Part shown: positions 32,742 through 44,395 of the stretch, one piece after another
Numbering within the stretch: position 1 is the first letter of the stretch
How the letters are laid out: each line of letters opens with the position of its first letter
Assembly (NCBI RefSeq): GCF_030272615.1
Contig: NC_081410.1
Coordinates: 228,256,915 to 228,320,914 of the forward strand
Origin: Cryptomeria japonica
Taxonomy: Eukaryota; Streptophyta; Pinopsida; Cupressales; Cupressaceae
Reading direction: 5' to 3'
Length of the DNA stretch: 64,000 nt
The notes under the pieces: model-generated
The model's database searches: none
What the model was told of the DNA's origin: nothing
Seen by the model: only the letters and a program-made list of their open reading frames with translations
Position numbers and translations under genes: made by a program

Positions 32742-35252
32742 TGTGGGCATTGTGTTGTCATTGATGTCAACCGATATAGAAGGACAATTGGTATGGGAGT
32801 ATTGTTGACATGCAGTCACTGATGTCAACCTATCTTGCAGGTCACCGGTAAGGGAGAGAATGTCATTCAGTTCAATGACCGTTGCAGTCATAGTTGAGTC
32901 ACCAATACACAAGTTAGTGTTTGACTTGTGTGGATGATATGGACAGGAGACTAGTATGATATAACAACTAGTAAATGATGACATATGTGAGTGGGCAAGA
33001 TGTTGAGTTGTTGTTTGTGATGAAGAGGCAGAATGTTACCTAAATCACATCAACACATGAGGAGAAGAATGTACAGGTCACATGTATGTTGTGTGGATGC
33101 AGAACAACATGACTCCCACCAAATAGAGATGCAGTCACCATGTGTAGAGATGACTACACCGAATCATGAGTGCAATGCAGGATGCAGGTGACAAGGACTC
33201 ACTCCCATCAGTAAGTGGAGCTTATCTCCCATTATGAAAAGTATGCATCTTAGTTCTATGAGATAAGGAAGAAGAGGTAAAAGTAGGTGTTTGAAGGATC
33301 ACACTAGATCTACCGATAAATCAAAGGGATGCCTCAAGTGCATGGAATCAAGGATATGTACTGGACCAACATAGAAGGCATGTTATGCCACTGGGACAAA
33401 CAAGGAAGAGTAGAGAATTGATTGGTTTGTCACTCTGACAAACTGGCTGAGATGATGTCTGATCTGATGATGAAGAAAGCAAAGTGGAGCAGCTGCAAAG
33501 AGAATGCAACTGGTATGCAGATTTCTTAGATGGTATATGTCGAAGCTCGATGGCATGGTGTCATCAGGATGGCTACCGGTGAGCATGAGAACTGATAAGG
33601 AAGCAAGGAGGCTAAGAGATGTGCTCCTACCTGATGAGAATGTGCATGCTATGGATAGGCATGTCTGACGACTGGTTAAGGTGTTCCACCAACAGATTAG
33701 CAAAGTGCAGACATGAAGCGTAACCGGTAAAGTGTGAGATACCGGCAGGGTTAGTGAATCGACATAAAAGAAGGACCAGTTGTGTGTTGATTGTCAGTGA
33801 CTGAGTCTAGCCGACACAAAGATATTTGCTGAAGTGGATACCGACAAAGGATGCCACGTAGAGTTGAAGTGGAAAGCTCACAAAGGTCAATGAAGTGTCA
33901 TGTCGATGAGGTAGCTGGCAATTGGTCGACATTAAATGTTAACTGCGAAACTTGAGGAAGAAAAGAAAAGGATTTCGGCTCGAGATGAAGAAAACAATAG
34001 AAATCCAGAAAGGACTGATCTTGCAGATCGAAGTAGATTGAAGGAGCAGTTTGGTGAGTGGATCAAGGAAGGACGATCCGATCTTTGTGCTTGCTTGTCA
34101 AAGGAAATAGCTAAGATATTTATGGCGTTTGACAGATGCAGGTTGATATACAAGGCCATGTTTGCTAAGTTTAGCAAACGTGTATTAAAAGGCATGTCAA
34201 TAGCGGTAATGTGCAGATAGTTGTCTTAGAGCTCAGATTGAATGAGATCTGATTGGATTTGATGTGCCTTGTGATCAGTGGAAGAAACCCTAACTGTCTG
34301 AAGTTTGAATTGGCTTTTAGCAGGAAAATAAGTTGATAAATAGGCAAGTAAAAATCAATGGATGTTGTTGTTGAAGGAGAGTGTGCTACTATTGCATGTG
34401 AGAGAAAACCAATCAAGTACTCAACGAGTATCTGAAAAGAGACTGAGTGTGTGTGAGTGAGAATTGGGTTGAAAGGATCAAAAAATACATAGTGAAGAAC
34501 CGGTAGTCTACAAGTGAGTCTGTGAGAGAAGTATACTGGTGGTGACCAAACCGGTAGAGTAGAGTTGTAGAAGAGTGTAGTAGGAAAGAAGGAACCGACA
34601 GAAGATAGAACTGGTGGAGAACAACAGAGTAGTTGAGAGAAGAGACAACCTGCGAAGAAAACTGGTAGAGAAGGAGAAAAGGCTAAACTGATACGGTTGC
34701 AACATGAGATAAGGTTGCAACAGTGAGAAGGTGAGAGAGACAGAACCAGCAGTGAATTGGATAGAAGATCCAGTAGAGAGATTTGAAGAAGTGTTACAAA
34801 ATCCATTTGTAACAAGGTTATTAACTTGTAAATGAATATGTTTTGTATTCACTAAGTTGGAGCTCGGTGCAGGGGTTGTAGCTTCTTGGGTTGGTACCCT
34901 AAATCAGGGGTTGGTGCTCCTTGGGTTGGTGCCCTAAAATCAGGGGTTGGTGCTCCTTGGGTTGGTGCCCTAAACATTATAATCAAAGATTCAATTGTGA
35001 GGCTAAATTGGAGTAGTAGTCTCCAACAACATTTCTCACCAAGGTTTTTCCCATCTTGGGTTTTTCCTCGTATATGATGGTGTTATGTGATGTCCCTTTG
35101 TGTGTGATTGCATTTGTGTTGGTCTCCCCTCCAACTAGTAAGTCGTCATTGAGTTAGATCTAATAACTGATATACACACATAGGATAGTTAAAGGGAAAA
35201 GATTGAGACCCACCGATTCGCCCCCCTCTCAGTGGTGCATTGTGTTTTGACA
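32742..35252 (+). repeat. 3' LTR of element B
   Basis: The LTR begins TGTGGGCATTGTG (one change from TGTTGG) and ends GTTTTGACA. It carries the three-copy repeat (34873-34976) and the stem-loop (about 35040-35070). Confidence 0.93.
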
Positions 35253-35524
35253 TCCCTATATTAGATTCAAAAAGAACACATGGTATACATAATAGAAACA
35301 CTGCCAACCCATAGCTAAAGCAAACAAAATAGTAGTGACAAATAGCCTTCCATCCCAAAAGAAACATATCACATGGGTGCTCTCCCCAAATATTACTCTT
35401 CTCTAAACCATCCTACCCAGTAATTCAAATCAAATTTCTACAAAATTACCCTATGCCTTTGCAAAGCAACAACAACTTTCTAGCTTGGTTCGCTAAAAAT
35501 GGAGTCTTATCTGAAAAGATAGCT

Positions 35525-36001
35525 TTACACAAACTCACTATATTCTTCCCTCTGGATACATTGTTGAAATATTGTCCACACGACTGATGTCAAGATTCTA
35601 TTTGTCCCTCGATTTTGGCCCTCTCCTCCTCTACCTAGGAGACTTGACACCCAATCCTCTTCTCCCATTTGACCAGAAAACAGAGACAAAGGCCAAGCCA
35701 AGTTGCCCAACCCAATTTCATATATTTGGTCAGCCACTTTAGGCCAAAATGCCTAAGCAACAAAATCATTGCCAACTTGGTACTTGATCTCTGTTGACCC
35801 CGTTGCTTGAAGAATCACGTGGAAGAACATACTGAAAATGCGGCCATCATGGTGATGCCCTTCTCCTAAACACGAATCAATAATCATTTCAAGAGAACTA
35901 AGTGTTTGAGCATCCCTTATCATGAACAATCTTCTGTATTGTTCCTCTTTGGTTTCCTCTTCACATCTGCACCTGAAAGCTTCAAATGCCATCTCGTCCA
36001 C
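35525..36001 (-). pseudogene. Unknown frame downstream of RNase H in LINE A
   Basis: One frame of about 158 codons runs from ATG at 36001 to 35525, broken only by TAG at 35753. It starts MDEMAFEAFRCRCEEETKEE and includes a His/Gly-rich CLGEGHHHDG segment. No family is recognised. It lies about 310 bases past the RNase H stop, so it is either a third LINE reading frame or the tail of ORF2 after decay. LINE B has a different open stretch in the same position. Confidence 0.45.
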
Positions 36002-36311
36002 TACCTAGAACATTTACACTTCTGCTGTAAAAAATAGGGTCAAATGGCCCCTTATAATCACTCCTCCCTTGCTTGTCGATTCAAGATATTTATCAAAACT
36101 CGATGATTCAAGGCTTGAAAAGAATACTGGAAGATTCTTGGTTGTGTCTTACACTTTATTGCCGGTCAAAACATCAATAATTCAAGCTAACATGCTCTAC
36201 CAATCTGGATCATATCCTATGAAAAATAGTTATTGAAAGGCGTGGCCTTATTCATCCTATCCCTAGTCTAGAGGTCAAAGATCTTCCACCACCTTCCCGA
36301 TCCACAATCTC

Positions 36312-38018
36312 TTATAATTGAAGCCACACATCCTCCCTTCCTATAACCACTTCTTCCAAATGACAATCTATCCCTTTATTGGCTAAAAAATCCGCCACCT
36401 TATTCCCTTCTCTATATACATGGGCCAAACTATAATCTGAGAGTTTATCTAGCCATAATATTCTAATTTTTTGAATCCACTGCCTCATCTTCCAACTCCC
36501 TGTGAAGCCTTTATTAATTGCATTGACGCACACCTATGAATCTCTTTCGATCTCCACTTTCAAGAACCCCTTAGAGATGCATAATATGATGCCCCTCACT
36601 AAAGCCTCCATCTCTGCATTATTATTCGTAGATATTCCCAAATATCCGTAAGTTGTACATAGACATCTCCCCAGATCATCCCTGATCATAAAACCAAATT
36701 CAGAGTCCCCTAGGTTACCTCTAGCCACACCATCAAAGTTGAGTTTGACCCATCCTTCTCTAGGTTTCATCCACTGAACCTCCTCCCTCTTTTGTTGAAA
36801 AGTTTGAAGTCCGTAGGCACTTTGAGGTACTCCCAAGCTTTTTAAATCTGAACATCCCACTTTGAAATGTACATGACCTTTTTAGCTCGAACCTTGACTA
36901 CCACCACTTCACAAATGCTTTTCTTCACATCCTCAATGACTTGATACATCATATGAGCCTTATCCCTAAACACTCGATTGTTTATTTCTTTACATAACTT
37001 CTAGGCAATCATTGAAGGCCTCGTCACCCAAATATCTCCCCATAAAGAGTGTTTCCCCTGGGTTGGCTAGCTACTAAGAAAATCAAACATCTTTTGTTGT
37101 CTAACTGTTTGCCATCTAAATGAATACAAGAACCAGTCCCAACAAAGAGAGGCAAATTGGCACTCATAAAGCAAATGATTGGTGGTCTCCTCCATGTTCA
37201 AACACAATGGACACATACTCGAGTCAACAATACCAACTATTCTAAGTCTCTCTCTTGTTAAAATTCTTTCATGTAAAACAACCCAAAGGAAAGCTCTGAC
37301 ACATGGAGCCACCACTTTATTCAAACAAAGCCCTACTAGCCACATTGCTCCAGTCCTCTTCTTCTTAATCTCGTACCCTAATTTGACATTGTATTCCCCT
37401 GAAACAACCGCATGCCAAATAATTTCATCATCCTTATCCACAAGCACGATCCTTCTATCACCAAGCTCCATCATAATCTTATCGCGGTCTGTGCTACTAA
37501 TAATACCACCATCTTCAATAGACCACTTAACTTTGACTCCGACATTCAAGTTAGCCTAGAAATAGTCTGCCACCACCATACCAATTATGTCCTCCAAAAT
37601 AGGTATCACATCTTTTTTTTCAATGATATCCTCTAAAGCCACTCCTTCGTTCTAAGAATTGCACCAAAATTTGGCTTTTCTCACGTTACCTATTTTCCAA
37701 GAAAGATGATCAATAATGATCCCTCTAGTATCCCACATAAACTTACAAATGGGGGATCCTCCATATGTATTGTCTACTATAAGGATTCTAGTGGGATCAT
37801 CCACATCGAGGTACTTGTGCCTCATGATTCTGCACCACATTTTCTCAAGAGATTTAAACATCTTCCATGTGAGTTTGGCCCCTAATGCTTTATTCTAAAG
37901 GTCCATTTTCCTCAATCCAGCTCCTCCTTCAAATTTGTCAAGGCAAATCACATCCTATTTCACCAACGAAATCTTTTTCTCCTCCTTGGAACCGAACCAT
38001 AAAATATTTTTTAAGATC
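36312..38018 (-). pseudogene. LINE A ORF2 C-terminal part: zf-RVT and RNase H
   Basis: The zf-RVT region (37067-37549) is readable with FLWVVLHERILTRERL, CPLCLNMEETTNHLLYEC and CWDWF. RNase H follows in two frames (36534-36860, 36312-36533): KLNFDGVARGN with the first Asp, NNNAEMEAL with Glu, EIERDS with Asp, then HVYREGNKVADFLANKG with His. A stop at 36534 separates the Asp-containing part from the rest. 37562-38018 carries linker peptides (LEKMWCRIMRHKYLD). This domain trims RNA during target-primed reverse transcription. Confidence 0.85.
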
Positions 38019-38022
38019 CCTG

Positions 38023-38722
38023 GGCAAAAGCACAAAATTGTGTCACGTTTCAGGCCAACTTATCAACACAAGTGAATTTAAGTACTTCTAACTAAAATAT
38101 AATTTTAGTAATATTTTATTTTTACTAAAAATAGGTCATCAACACTAAAATATAAGGTTGATTATCTTGTAAAGGAAAAATACTAAAATTATTTTTAAAT
38201 TTTGAAAAAAAATAAACGCACTAGAGAAAAGAGTCTATGTCAAGATGATATAATTCTTTTCTAATTTGGATAAATAATTAAGAAAAAAGGTGACACCAAA
38301 TGGAAAGAGATATATTTCAGTATACGCAACTTTTAAATTTATTGAAAAATATATGTACATAAAAATTAGTTAAAAATATATTTTTGCACTAAAGTTTCAA
38401 GTTATCAATATAAACAAAAAAATTGAAGGAAAAAAGGTAAAACTTATTATCTAAAGTGTGATGCCTTGTGTAACTTCAATTTCAGCTTTTTATTAGCAAC
38501 TAAATTATAGCGTTTACTTTATAAGAAAGTATATTCAAATAATTTTTTAAAATTTTTAAAAAATTACAAACATAAAATACACAAAAAATATACATTTTAT
38601 TAGTTTACATCATTTCAAAATTCAAAATATTTGTTTCACTTTCTATTGATTCAATTTAAAAATTTGAATCAACATTGGTCATTTCCTTTATAAAAGCGTG
38701 ACACAACTTTGTGCTTTTACCC
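38023..38722. mobile_element. ~700-bp DNA transposon (MITE-like) with 26-bp inverted ends
   Basis: The left end GGGCAAAAGCACAAAATTGT followed by GTCACG and the right end (reverse complement GGGTAAAAGCACAAAGTTGT then GTCACG) match at 24 of 26 bases. The host sequence is LINE A ORF2; removing the block and one CCCT rejoins the LINE frame (NKIEG then ILKNILWFG). CCCT (38019-38022 and 38723-38726) is the apparent target duplication. Its length, 3 or 4, is uncertain because of the C run. The interior is very AT-rich with no transposase, so it is non-autonomous. Superfamily not assigned. Confidence 0.8.
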
Positions 38723-40427
38723 CCCTTCAATTTTATTTGTCATATAAGAATTAATCTTATAACACAACATGATGTATATAGGGATAGTAGATAACACCGC
38801 CTTCAACATGTCAATTGTACTTGCTTGGGAGAGCCACCTATTTTTGCAACTCCCTGCTTTAACCTAACATTTCAAGGTCAACTCCTCCCAATATATACTT
38901 CTACTACAACACTCAAATAGCGACACTCCCAAATATTTTGTAGGAAGAGAACCAATTTTAAATCCCAAGATTTGTGCTACTCTTCTTTGCAAGACTTTAT
39001 TTGTATTAAAAAAGAATGTTTATAATTTATCTTTATTCAGCGTTTGTCCGGAAGCCAATAAGTACAATTCCAAGGTCTTATTGATGACCCGAGCCTCCCG
39101 AAAAGATGCCTCCACAAAAAGCATGGTGTCATCTGAAAATTGGGAGTGCGTAATTGGAGCCAACTCCTAATGAATCTCAATTCCCTTCGAGATTTCACTA
39201 AATCTATTTACTTTAATCAACCAACTCAATGCCTCTATCATTAACACAAACAAGAAAAGAGGAGAGAGGATCTCCCTGACGAAGCCCATTTTGTGACTCA
39301 AAGAAGCCAAATAGTGAACCATTAACCAAAATAGAAAATCCAGGACATGAGATACAATCTTGTGCAATGTTAATTCAATCCTTAGAGAACCCAAATTTAT
39401 CTAGAACTTCAAACAAAAATTTCCATGAGACTCTATCGTAAACTTTGATCACATCTAGTTTGATCGCCATACCTTTTTTCTTACTACTTTTGACAGAGTG
39501 ACATACCTCTGAGGCTAGAATGATGCTATCTGTGATATCCCTTCCAAGGGTAAAACCATTTTGTTTTTTTACAATAATATTTGGAAGAATCTTTTAGATT
39601 CTGTTTTCCATCACCTTGGTAAATATTTTGAAGATGGAGTTGCACAATGATATCAGTCTATAGTCATCCATGAACTCACACTCCTTTTTGGGGATGAGAA
39701 CCACAACTGTATTGTTCAAATTTCTGATAAATTTCTTATTTTTTCTAATATCCTCCATCAATTTTAAAAATATCCTACCCCATAAATCCCCAACACTACT
39801 GGAAGAAACTAGCTGGGAATCCATCAAGACCTGGTGCTTTATTTGGGTGTAATTGAAATGTAGCTTCTTTTACCTCCTCTCGAGTGAACTTCGCATTCAA
39901 CATATTGTTGTCATTGTTTGAGATGAGTTTGGGAATCATAGCTAACACCTTATTCATGTGTGGGCTTTTAGGCCGCTCCTCATTACACAATATTGATTTG
40001 AAAAAACGAACCGCCTTTCTCCAATCAGCTCAAAGTCTGTGTATCATTCACCCCTATTATTTTTAATCCTGTCAATCATGTTGGTTCCTCTCCTGGCTTT
40101 GACCGAGGGATAAAAGAAACTTGTGTTCAAATCACCTTGATTGAGCCAATCCTCTCTGGATTTATCCTTCAACTACATCTCTTCCCTTGCCACAAGCTCT
40201 ATCAAGGACTCATTGAGCAATATTTCTTCACTGAATTCGATTGCACCCATTCCAAATATGATAACTTTCTTATTGAGCTTGTCAATCTCCTCCTCCACCT
40301 AGGATTTTTCTATGAAAATATTTTTGAAATGAAACACATTCCACTCTTTTAGCTTTTGTTTAATAAAATTTAATTAGCAAGAGAACCGAAAACTGATTTT
40401 TCCCTTAAAATGATTGCTATCCTTCCA
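38723..40427 (-). pseudogene. LINE A reverse transcriptase
   Basis: RVT_1 blocks are readable in several frames: QLHPNKAPGLDGFPASFF (about 39797-39850), VVVLIPKKE with DDYRLISLCNSIFKIF (about 39630-39710), KLDVIKVYDRVSWKFLFEVL (about 39420-39480), GLRQGDPLS (about 39272-39300) and the active-site FSDDTMLFVEASF (about 39110-39145). The first catalytic Asp lies in the KLDV block and the second and third in FSDD. Frame changes occur near 39280 and stops near 39594 and 39167. 40010-40427 is the linker between endonuclease and RT. Confidence 0.88.
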
Positions 40428-41213
40428 CTAGTTTTCCAAATTTAACAACAAAGAGCTATCCCACCACCACATGGATTGAAATTTAAAATATCCTTTCATT
40501 TTATTATTAGGGAGGATGATTTGCAATAGAATCGAGAAGTGATCCGATACAAAATAAGGAAGAATTGATGAAGAAAAAGAGTGATTACTCTCCACCCAAG
40601 ATTTACTAATAAGGAAGCGGTCCAATCTCTTCGCGATATTTGTAAATCCTTCCCTCTTATTAGTCCAAATAAATACTCTATTTTTTGGTTCAATATCACA
40701 AAGCTGCATATCTTGCACGCCAAAATCCATCATAGCTTTACTGTTCTTGACCACTCCTCCTAATTTTTCCGTAAGGTTAAGAATTGCGTTGAAATCTCCT
40801 CCCAAAATCATCTTCGAGTCTCCTACACCCCTCATCAAGCCCTCGATCAATCTCCATAATTTCTCTTTATCCTCTACCTTATAAGGGTCATAAACATTGA
40901 ATAAATGAAATCTTTTGCTGGAATTACAATGTCTCTCCTCTCCCATGATCCAATGTTTTCCTTTTCTAGTTATAGATAATTGAATAGAGTTTGGGTTCCA
41001 CATTACCCCCAAACCACCAGATTAACCACATGCTTCCTGGAATAGACCTTCCCAAATCCTGTAGTAATTCAAAAAACTCTTACTACCATCCTGGTTAAAC
41101 TTCATTTTCTAAATAAGGATGATATTTAGATTCTCCTTAACTAGACAACGTTTAACCAGTCTTCTCTTGTCAGGAGCCATAAGACCCCTTACATTCCACA
41201 ATAGAACTCTCAT
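40428..41213 (-). pseudogene. LINE A ORF2 start and AP-like endonuclease
   Basis: ORF2 begins ATG at 41213, overlapping the ORF1 stop as ATGA. It opens MRVLLWNVRGLMAPDKR, the usual start of plant LINE endonucleases with the metal-binding Asn. After stops near 41108 and 41024 the frame 41012-40428 carries the nuclease core: MILGGDFNAIL, FIWTN, IAKRLDRFLIS and YFVSDHFSILL. These correspond to the catalytic Asp/Asn and the terminal Ser-Asp-His. The enzyme nicks target DNA to prime reverse transcription. Confidence 0.88.
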
Positions 41214-42477
41214 TTCCTTCCAAGGGTGTCCCTGGCTCCCTTGAATAATTTAAGAAAATCAGAGATACTCAACAACCCTTTCTTCGAGGCCTCATCCTCT
41301 CTTTTTTGCTTATTGGTTCTCCTTCCCTTCGTTTTCTTGCTGAGACCCATCTGACTTGTAGCAGATTGACTAAGGCACCTTTTGTCTATTATATCCAAAA
41401 CATCATCCCGTATTTCTTCTCTTTTAGAGATCCACACTCCCTTCGATCTCGTTTCCCTGGATCTGTGAGATCCACATTCTCTCTAGTTTTAGAGTTCCCA
41501 TTGCCTCCTCCCCGAAGAATGGAAACAGAGGGTGGTTGCTCCTCCCCTATCTTCATAAACACTTCCCTCATTTGCCTTGCGTCCTTCTTATTGACTCGTT
41601 TTCTCAAAAGTATAGGAGATTCCCTCAATTTGGAATCAACGACCTCCTTATTAGAGCAATCTCCTTTTACAGAGTTGACAACTAAAATCTCTTTTCCTTT
41701 TCCTTCCTCCATAACCGTTTTAATTATAGAAATGGTATCGACCTTTTCTGTGCTCAAATTCATTTTGGAAGTCCATTGGGTGTTATTTCAAGTCCCTGCA
41801 TTGCAGTCCTTTTCACAATGGTCTCTACGCTTGCATTTCAAGCAAAAGTATTTGTTCTCCTCTACATCTATCTCTTGATTCCATAGTCGCCCCTTAACAT
41901 TAAAACAAACTCTCCTTGGTACCTTCCTAACCGCCACTATCTTCATCTTAGGAAATGCATAAAGGTCCCCATCTACAATTTGTTCATCGACTTCCAATAG
42001 AGTGCCTAAGGAACGACCTATTTTGTCTAGGAATTCCTCATTCCAGTATTCTATAGGTAGGTTATATAATCTAATCCACACCGGGGTCTTGTAGGGAGAG
42101 CACAATAGAGGATTAAAATTTGGCGCCCAAATTTGGATATACAAGGGACTGACATCAAGCATCCATACCTCGCCTTGCAAAATTTTATTTCTATCTTCTT
42201 CCAATGCAAAAAATACTGTGAAGAAGTTTTTGGGTAAAAACTTAATAATACAATCCACTTTCCACTCACATTCTACCCAATGTTTGATGACAACCCTCGT
42301 TCTTCTCTTCCCCATGACCCTACAAATTATCGCCTGGTTCTTCATTAATTCTCTATCGACTTCGACTTCCTCTGAAAGATCGATTGAGAGACATGTACTA
42401 TCCTTCAAATTTTTACAAAGGTTTCCTTCGTCCTTGCCCTCATCTGCACTCTGCAACTGCTTATCCGCACTCTGCAA
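41210..42477 (-). pseudogene. LINE A ORF1 (DUF4283-like, CCHC)
   Basis: The frame 42477-41788 holds a region typical of plant LINE ORF1 (DUF4283-like): VECEWKVDCIIKFL, VWMLDVSPLYIQIWAPNF and PVWIRLYNLPIEYWNEEFL. Then comes a zinc knuckle CLKCKRRDHCEKDC. A TGA at 41788 (likely from CGA) and a frame change near 41400-41440 break it. The rest is Lys-rich and ends at TGA 41210-41212, overlapping ORF2. Upstream, 42478-42512 contains short repeats of CTGCAACTTCT type. The protein binds LINE RNA to form the transposition particle. Confidence 0.82.
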
Positions 42478-42512
42478 CTTCTCATTTGCACTCTACAACT
42501 TCTCCATTTTTT

Positions 42513-43137
42513 TACCTTAATATTATTTTATTTAATATGAACTAAAAATTCTTTATTTATTGTTATATATGTAATCTATCCTAAAATATTCACTAAACTA
42601 TATTTTCCCTTGTACCAACCATCTCCTCATCACATCTAAAAATAAATACTTTATTTTATTTAAAGTATATTAAATTTTCTTGTCCCAACAATTACCTCAT
42701 CTCATCTTAAAACTAAATATTATTTTATTTAATATGAACAAAAAATTATTTATTTATTATGGCTATATATTTAATCCATAATAAAATATTTAGGCTATAC
42801 TATATTTTCCCTTGTACCAACAATCTCTTTATCACATAAAAAAATTAAACACTTTGTTATTTTATTTAAAGTAGATTAATTTTTTCTCTTGTTCCAACAA
42901 TTTCCTCATCAATTCCCAAAACTAAATATTATTTTACTTAATCCTAACATAAATTTCTTTACTTATTATCACTATTTATTTAATCTATCTTAAAACATTT
43001 AGGCTATCTTATATTTTCCCTTGTACCATCAATCTCCTCATGAGATCTAAAACTAACTACTTTATTTCATTATTTAAAGAGGATAAAAAAATTTCTTGTC
43101 CCAACAATTTTCCCATGAAACCTTAAAATTAAATATT
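42513..43137. repeat. AT-rich satellite-like array, island 3
   Basis: This is the clearest part of the array. Three consecutive units of about 190-210 bp begin near 42550, 42743 and 42954. Each has CTTTATTTATTAT-like, CCTTGTACCAACAATCTCCTCA-like and CAACAATTTCCTCATC-like segments in the same order. It ends at the LINE B insertion. Confidence 0.75.
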
Positions 43138-43454
43138 TTTTTATCGATAATATTTGTGATTTTATTAAATAAAACTAAAACAATACATCTTCATCCAGAA
43201 AATAACCATCAAACCGCCCCAAAAAAACACCCATCAAAGCTCCAAACCACCCATCAACAAAAGGAAATTCTCAAACCAGTAACCTGCTCAAACCCTACCC
43301 CACATCTATGAGTACGAAAAATGTCCATATACATCTTGCCATACTAAATTTGGCATATACTGTTCAAACCATTACTAACTGAAAACTAAGATTTTCAAAT
43401 AAAATTTAACAAAAAAGGAAATGGCACCAAGAGGTACCCTAGTCCGCAGTGTCT

Positions 43455-44270
43455 TCATCTCTCTTTCTTCACCACTTCTGCATTTGGTGCGCCCACAACA
43501 CCCCCTAGCCTGTTCACTCCACCAACCGGTCTGATAACTAGCACCTCATTTTGTTTGGCAAATTTTGCAAAGAGGCGCCTAGTTATCAATCGCTTCCTTC
43601 TCTCCTCATCCACCACCCCGACTTCCCCCCTCGCCTGCCTGATAATCTCCTCCAATTTCATAATTTAAACGTACATTTTTCAGGCCCTCTCACCCTCTCC
43701 TCGCATCATCTCGAAATCTTGATTTAATTGCTTCTCGACGTCGCATAAAAGGAATCCTCATATGCCTGCATCCAAGCTTTGCATGCTCCTTTGGGATGCC
43801 TTCTAAAACATCAAAGCCCCATCCCCGGACCGCCCACTCCAACAAAGAATCCATATTAAGTAGATAATCTTTCGACACTATCGTCGTCATCACATTTCTT
43901 ACCTCCACAACATAATAGCCAAATTCGAGCCCCAACGCCATAATTAATGAATAGATATCCACCTTTGTTCTATATCTGTGGCCAATGACAACCACCTCCT
44001 CACCAAGAACTAGTTGAGCAACCCTCAAAAACTGGGGATCCCTCGCTAGAAACATGTTTTCTAACCATTTTTCAAGAACCGGACCCCAAAAGGCATGCAT
44101 GAATTTAGAAGTTTTGAGTGTGAAATTGGCTTCCATATTGATCACCACACAAAAATGCCTAGCTCTGCACAGAAACCACTTTCACCACCACCAAATTCGC
44201 TCGTCTGCCACAATGAATGAGCATAAATTCCCATTCTAACTATTAATGAAGCTCTTTCAAACTCCGTCGC
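43455..44270 (-). pseudogene. Unknown frame downstream of RNase H in LINE B
   Basis: An open stretch starts near ATGGCGACGGAGTTTG (about 44270), changes frame near 44145, and runs to TGA/TAA stops near 43690 and 43455. Recognisable features are only compositional: MHAFWGPVLEKWLENMF, VVVIGHRYRTKVDIYSLIM, then an Arg-rich tail (FMRRREAIKSRFRDDARR). No known domain is seen. It occupies the same position as the extra frame of LINE A but shows no similarity to it by eye. Confidence 0.45.
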
Positions 44271-44395
44271 CATTGCAAATGAATTTGACATTAATTGCCC
44301 ATAATACTTGAGCCAACCTCAACACACGAACATAGGAAGAAAACACATCTCACACATTTCAAGTATGTCATTGGTACTGTACTAAGCAGGCCGTC

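Larger units (their letters stand above)
26757..35252 (+). mobile_element. Element B: gag-only Sirevirus-like LTR retrotransposon
   Basis: LTRs of 2,497 bp (26757-29253) and 2,511 bp (32742-35252) flank a short interior of 3.5 kb. The flanks are TCCCT (26752-26756) and TCCCT (35253-35257), a perfect 5-bp target duplication. The primer site TGGTATCAGAGC is at 29256-29267, and six purine tracts of AAAGGGGGAGA type lie between 32012 and 32740. Multiplied tracts of this kind are described for Sireviruses. The interior encodes only a broken gag (29327-31200); no protease, integrase or RT is visible. It is non-autonomous, comparable to the TR-GAG class. Confidence 0.92.
35253..42512 (-). mobile_element. 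LINE A: L1-like non-LTR retrotransposon
   Basis: On the minus strand it shows ORF1 (42477-41210) with a DUF4283-like region and CCHC finger. ORF2 (from 41213) follows with endonuclease, reverse transcriptase, zf-RVT and RNase H, and then an extra frame past RNase H. This is the layout of plant L1-like LINEs with a plant-type RNase H. It sits in the AT-rich array, abuts element B at its 3' side, and is interrupted by a DNA transposon at 38023-38722. Numerous stops and frameshifts mark it as old. Confidence 0.88.
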
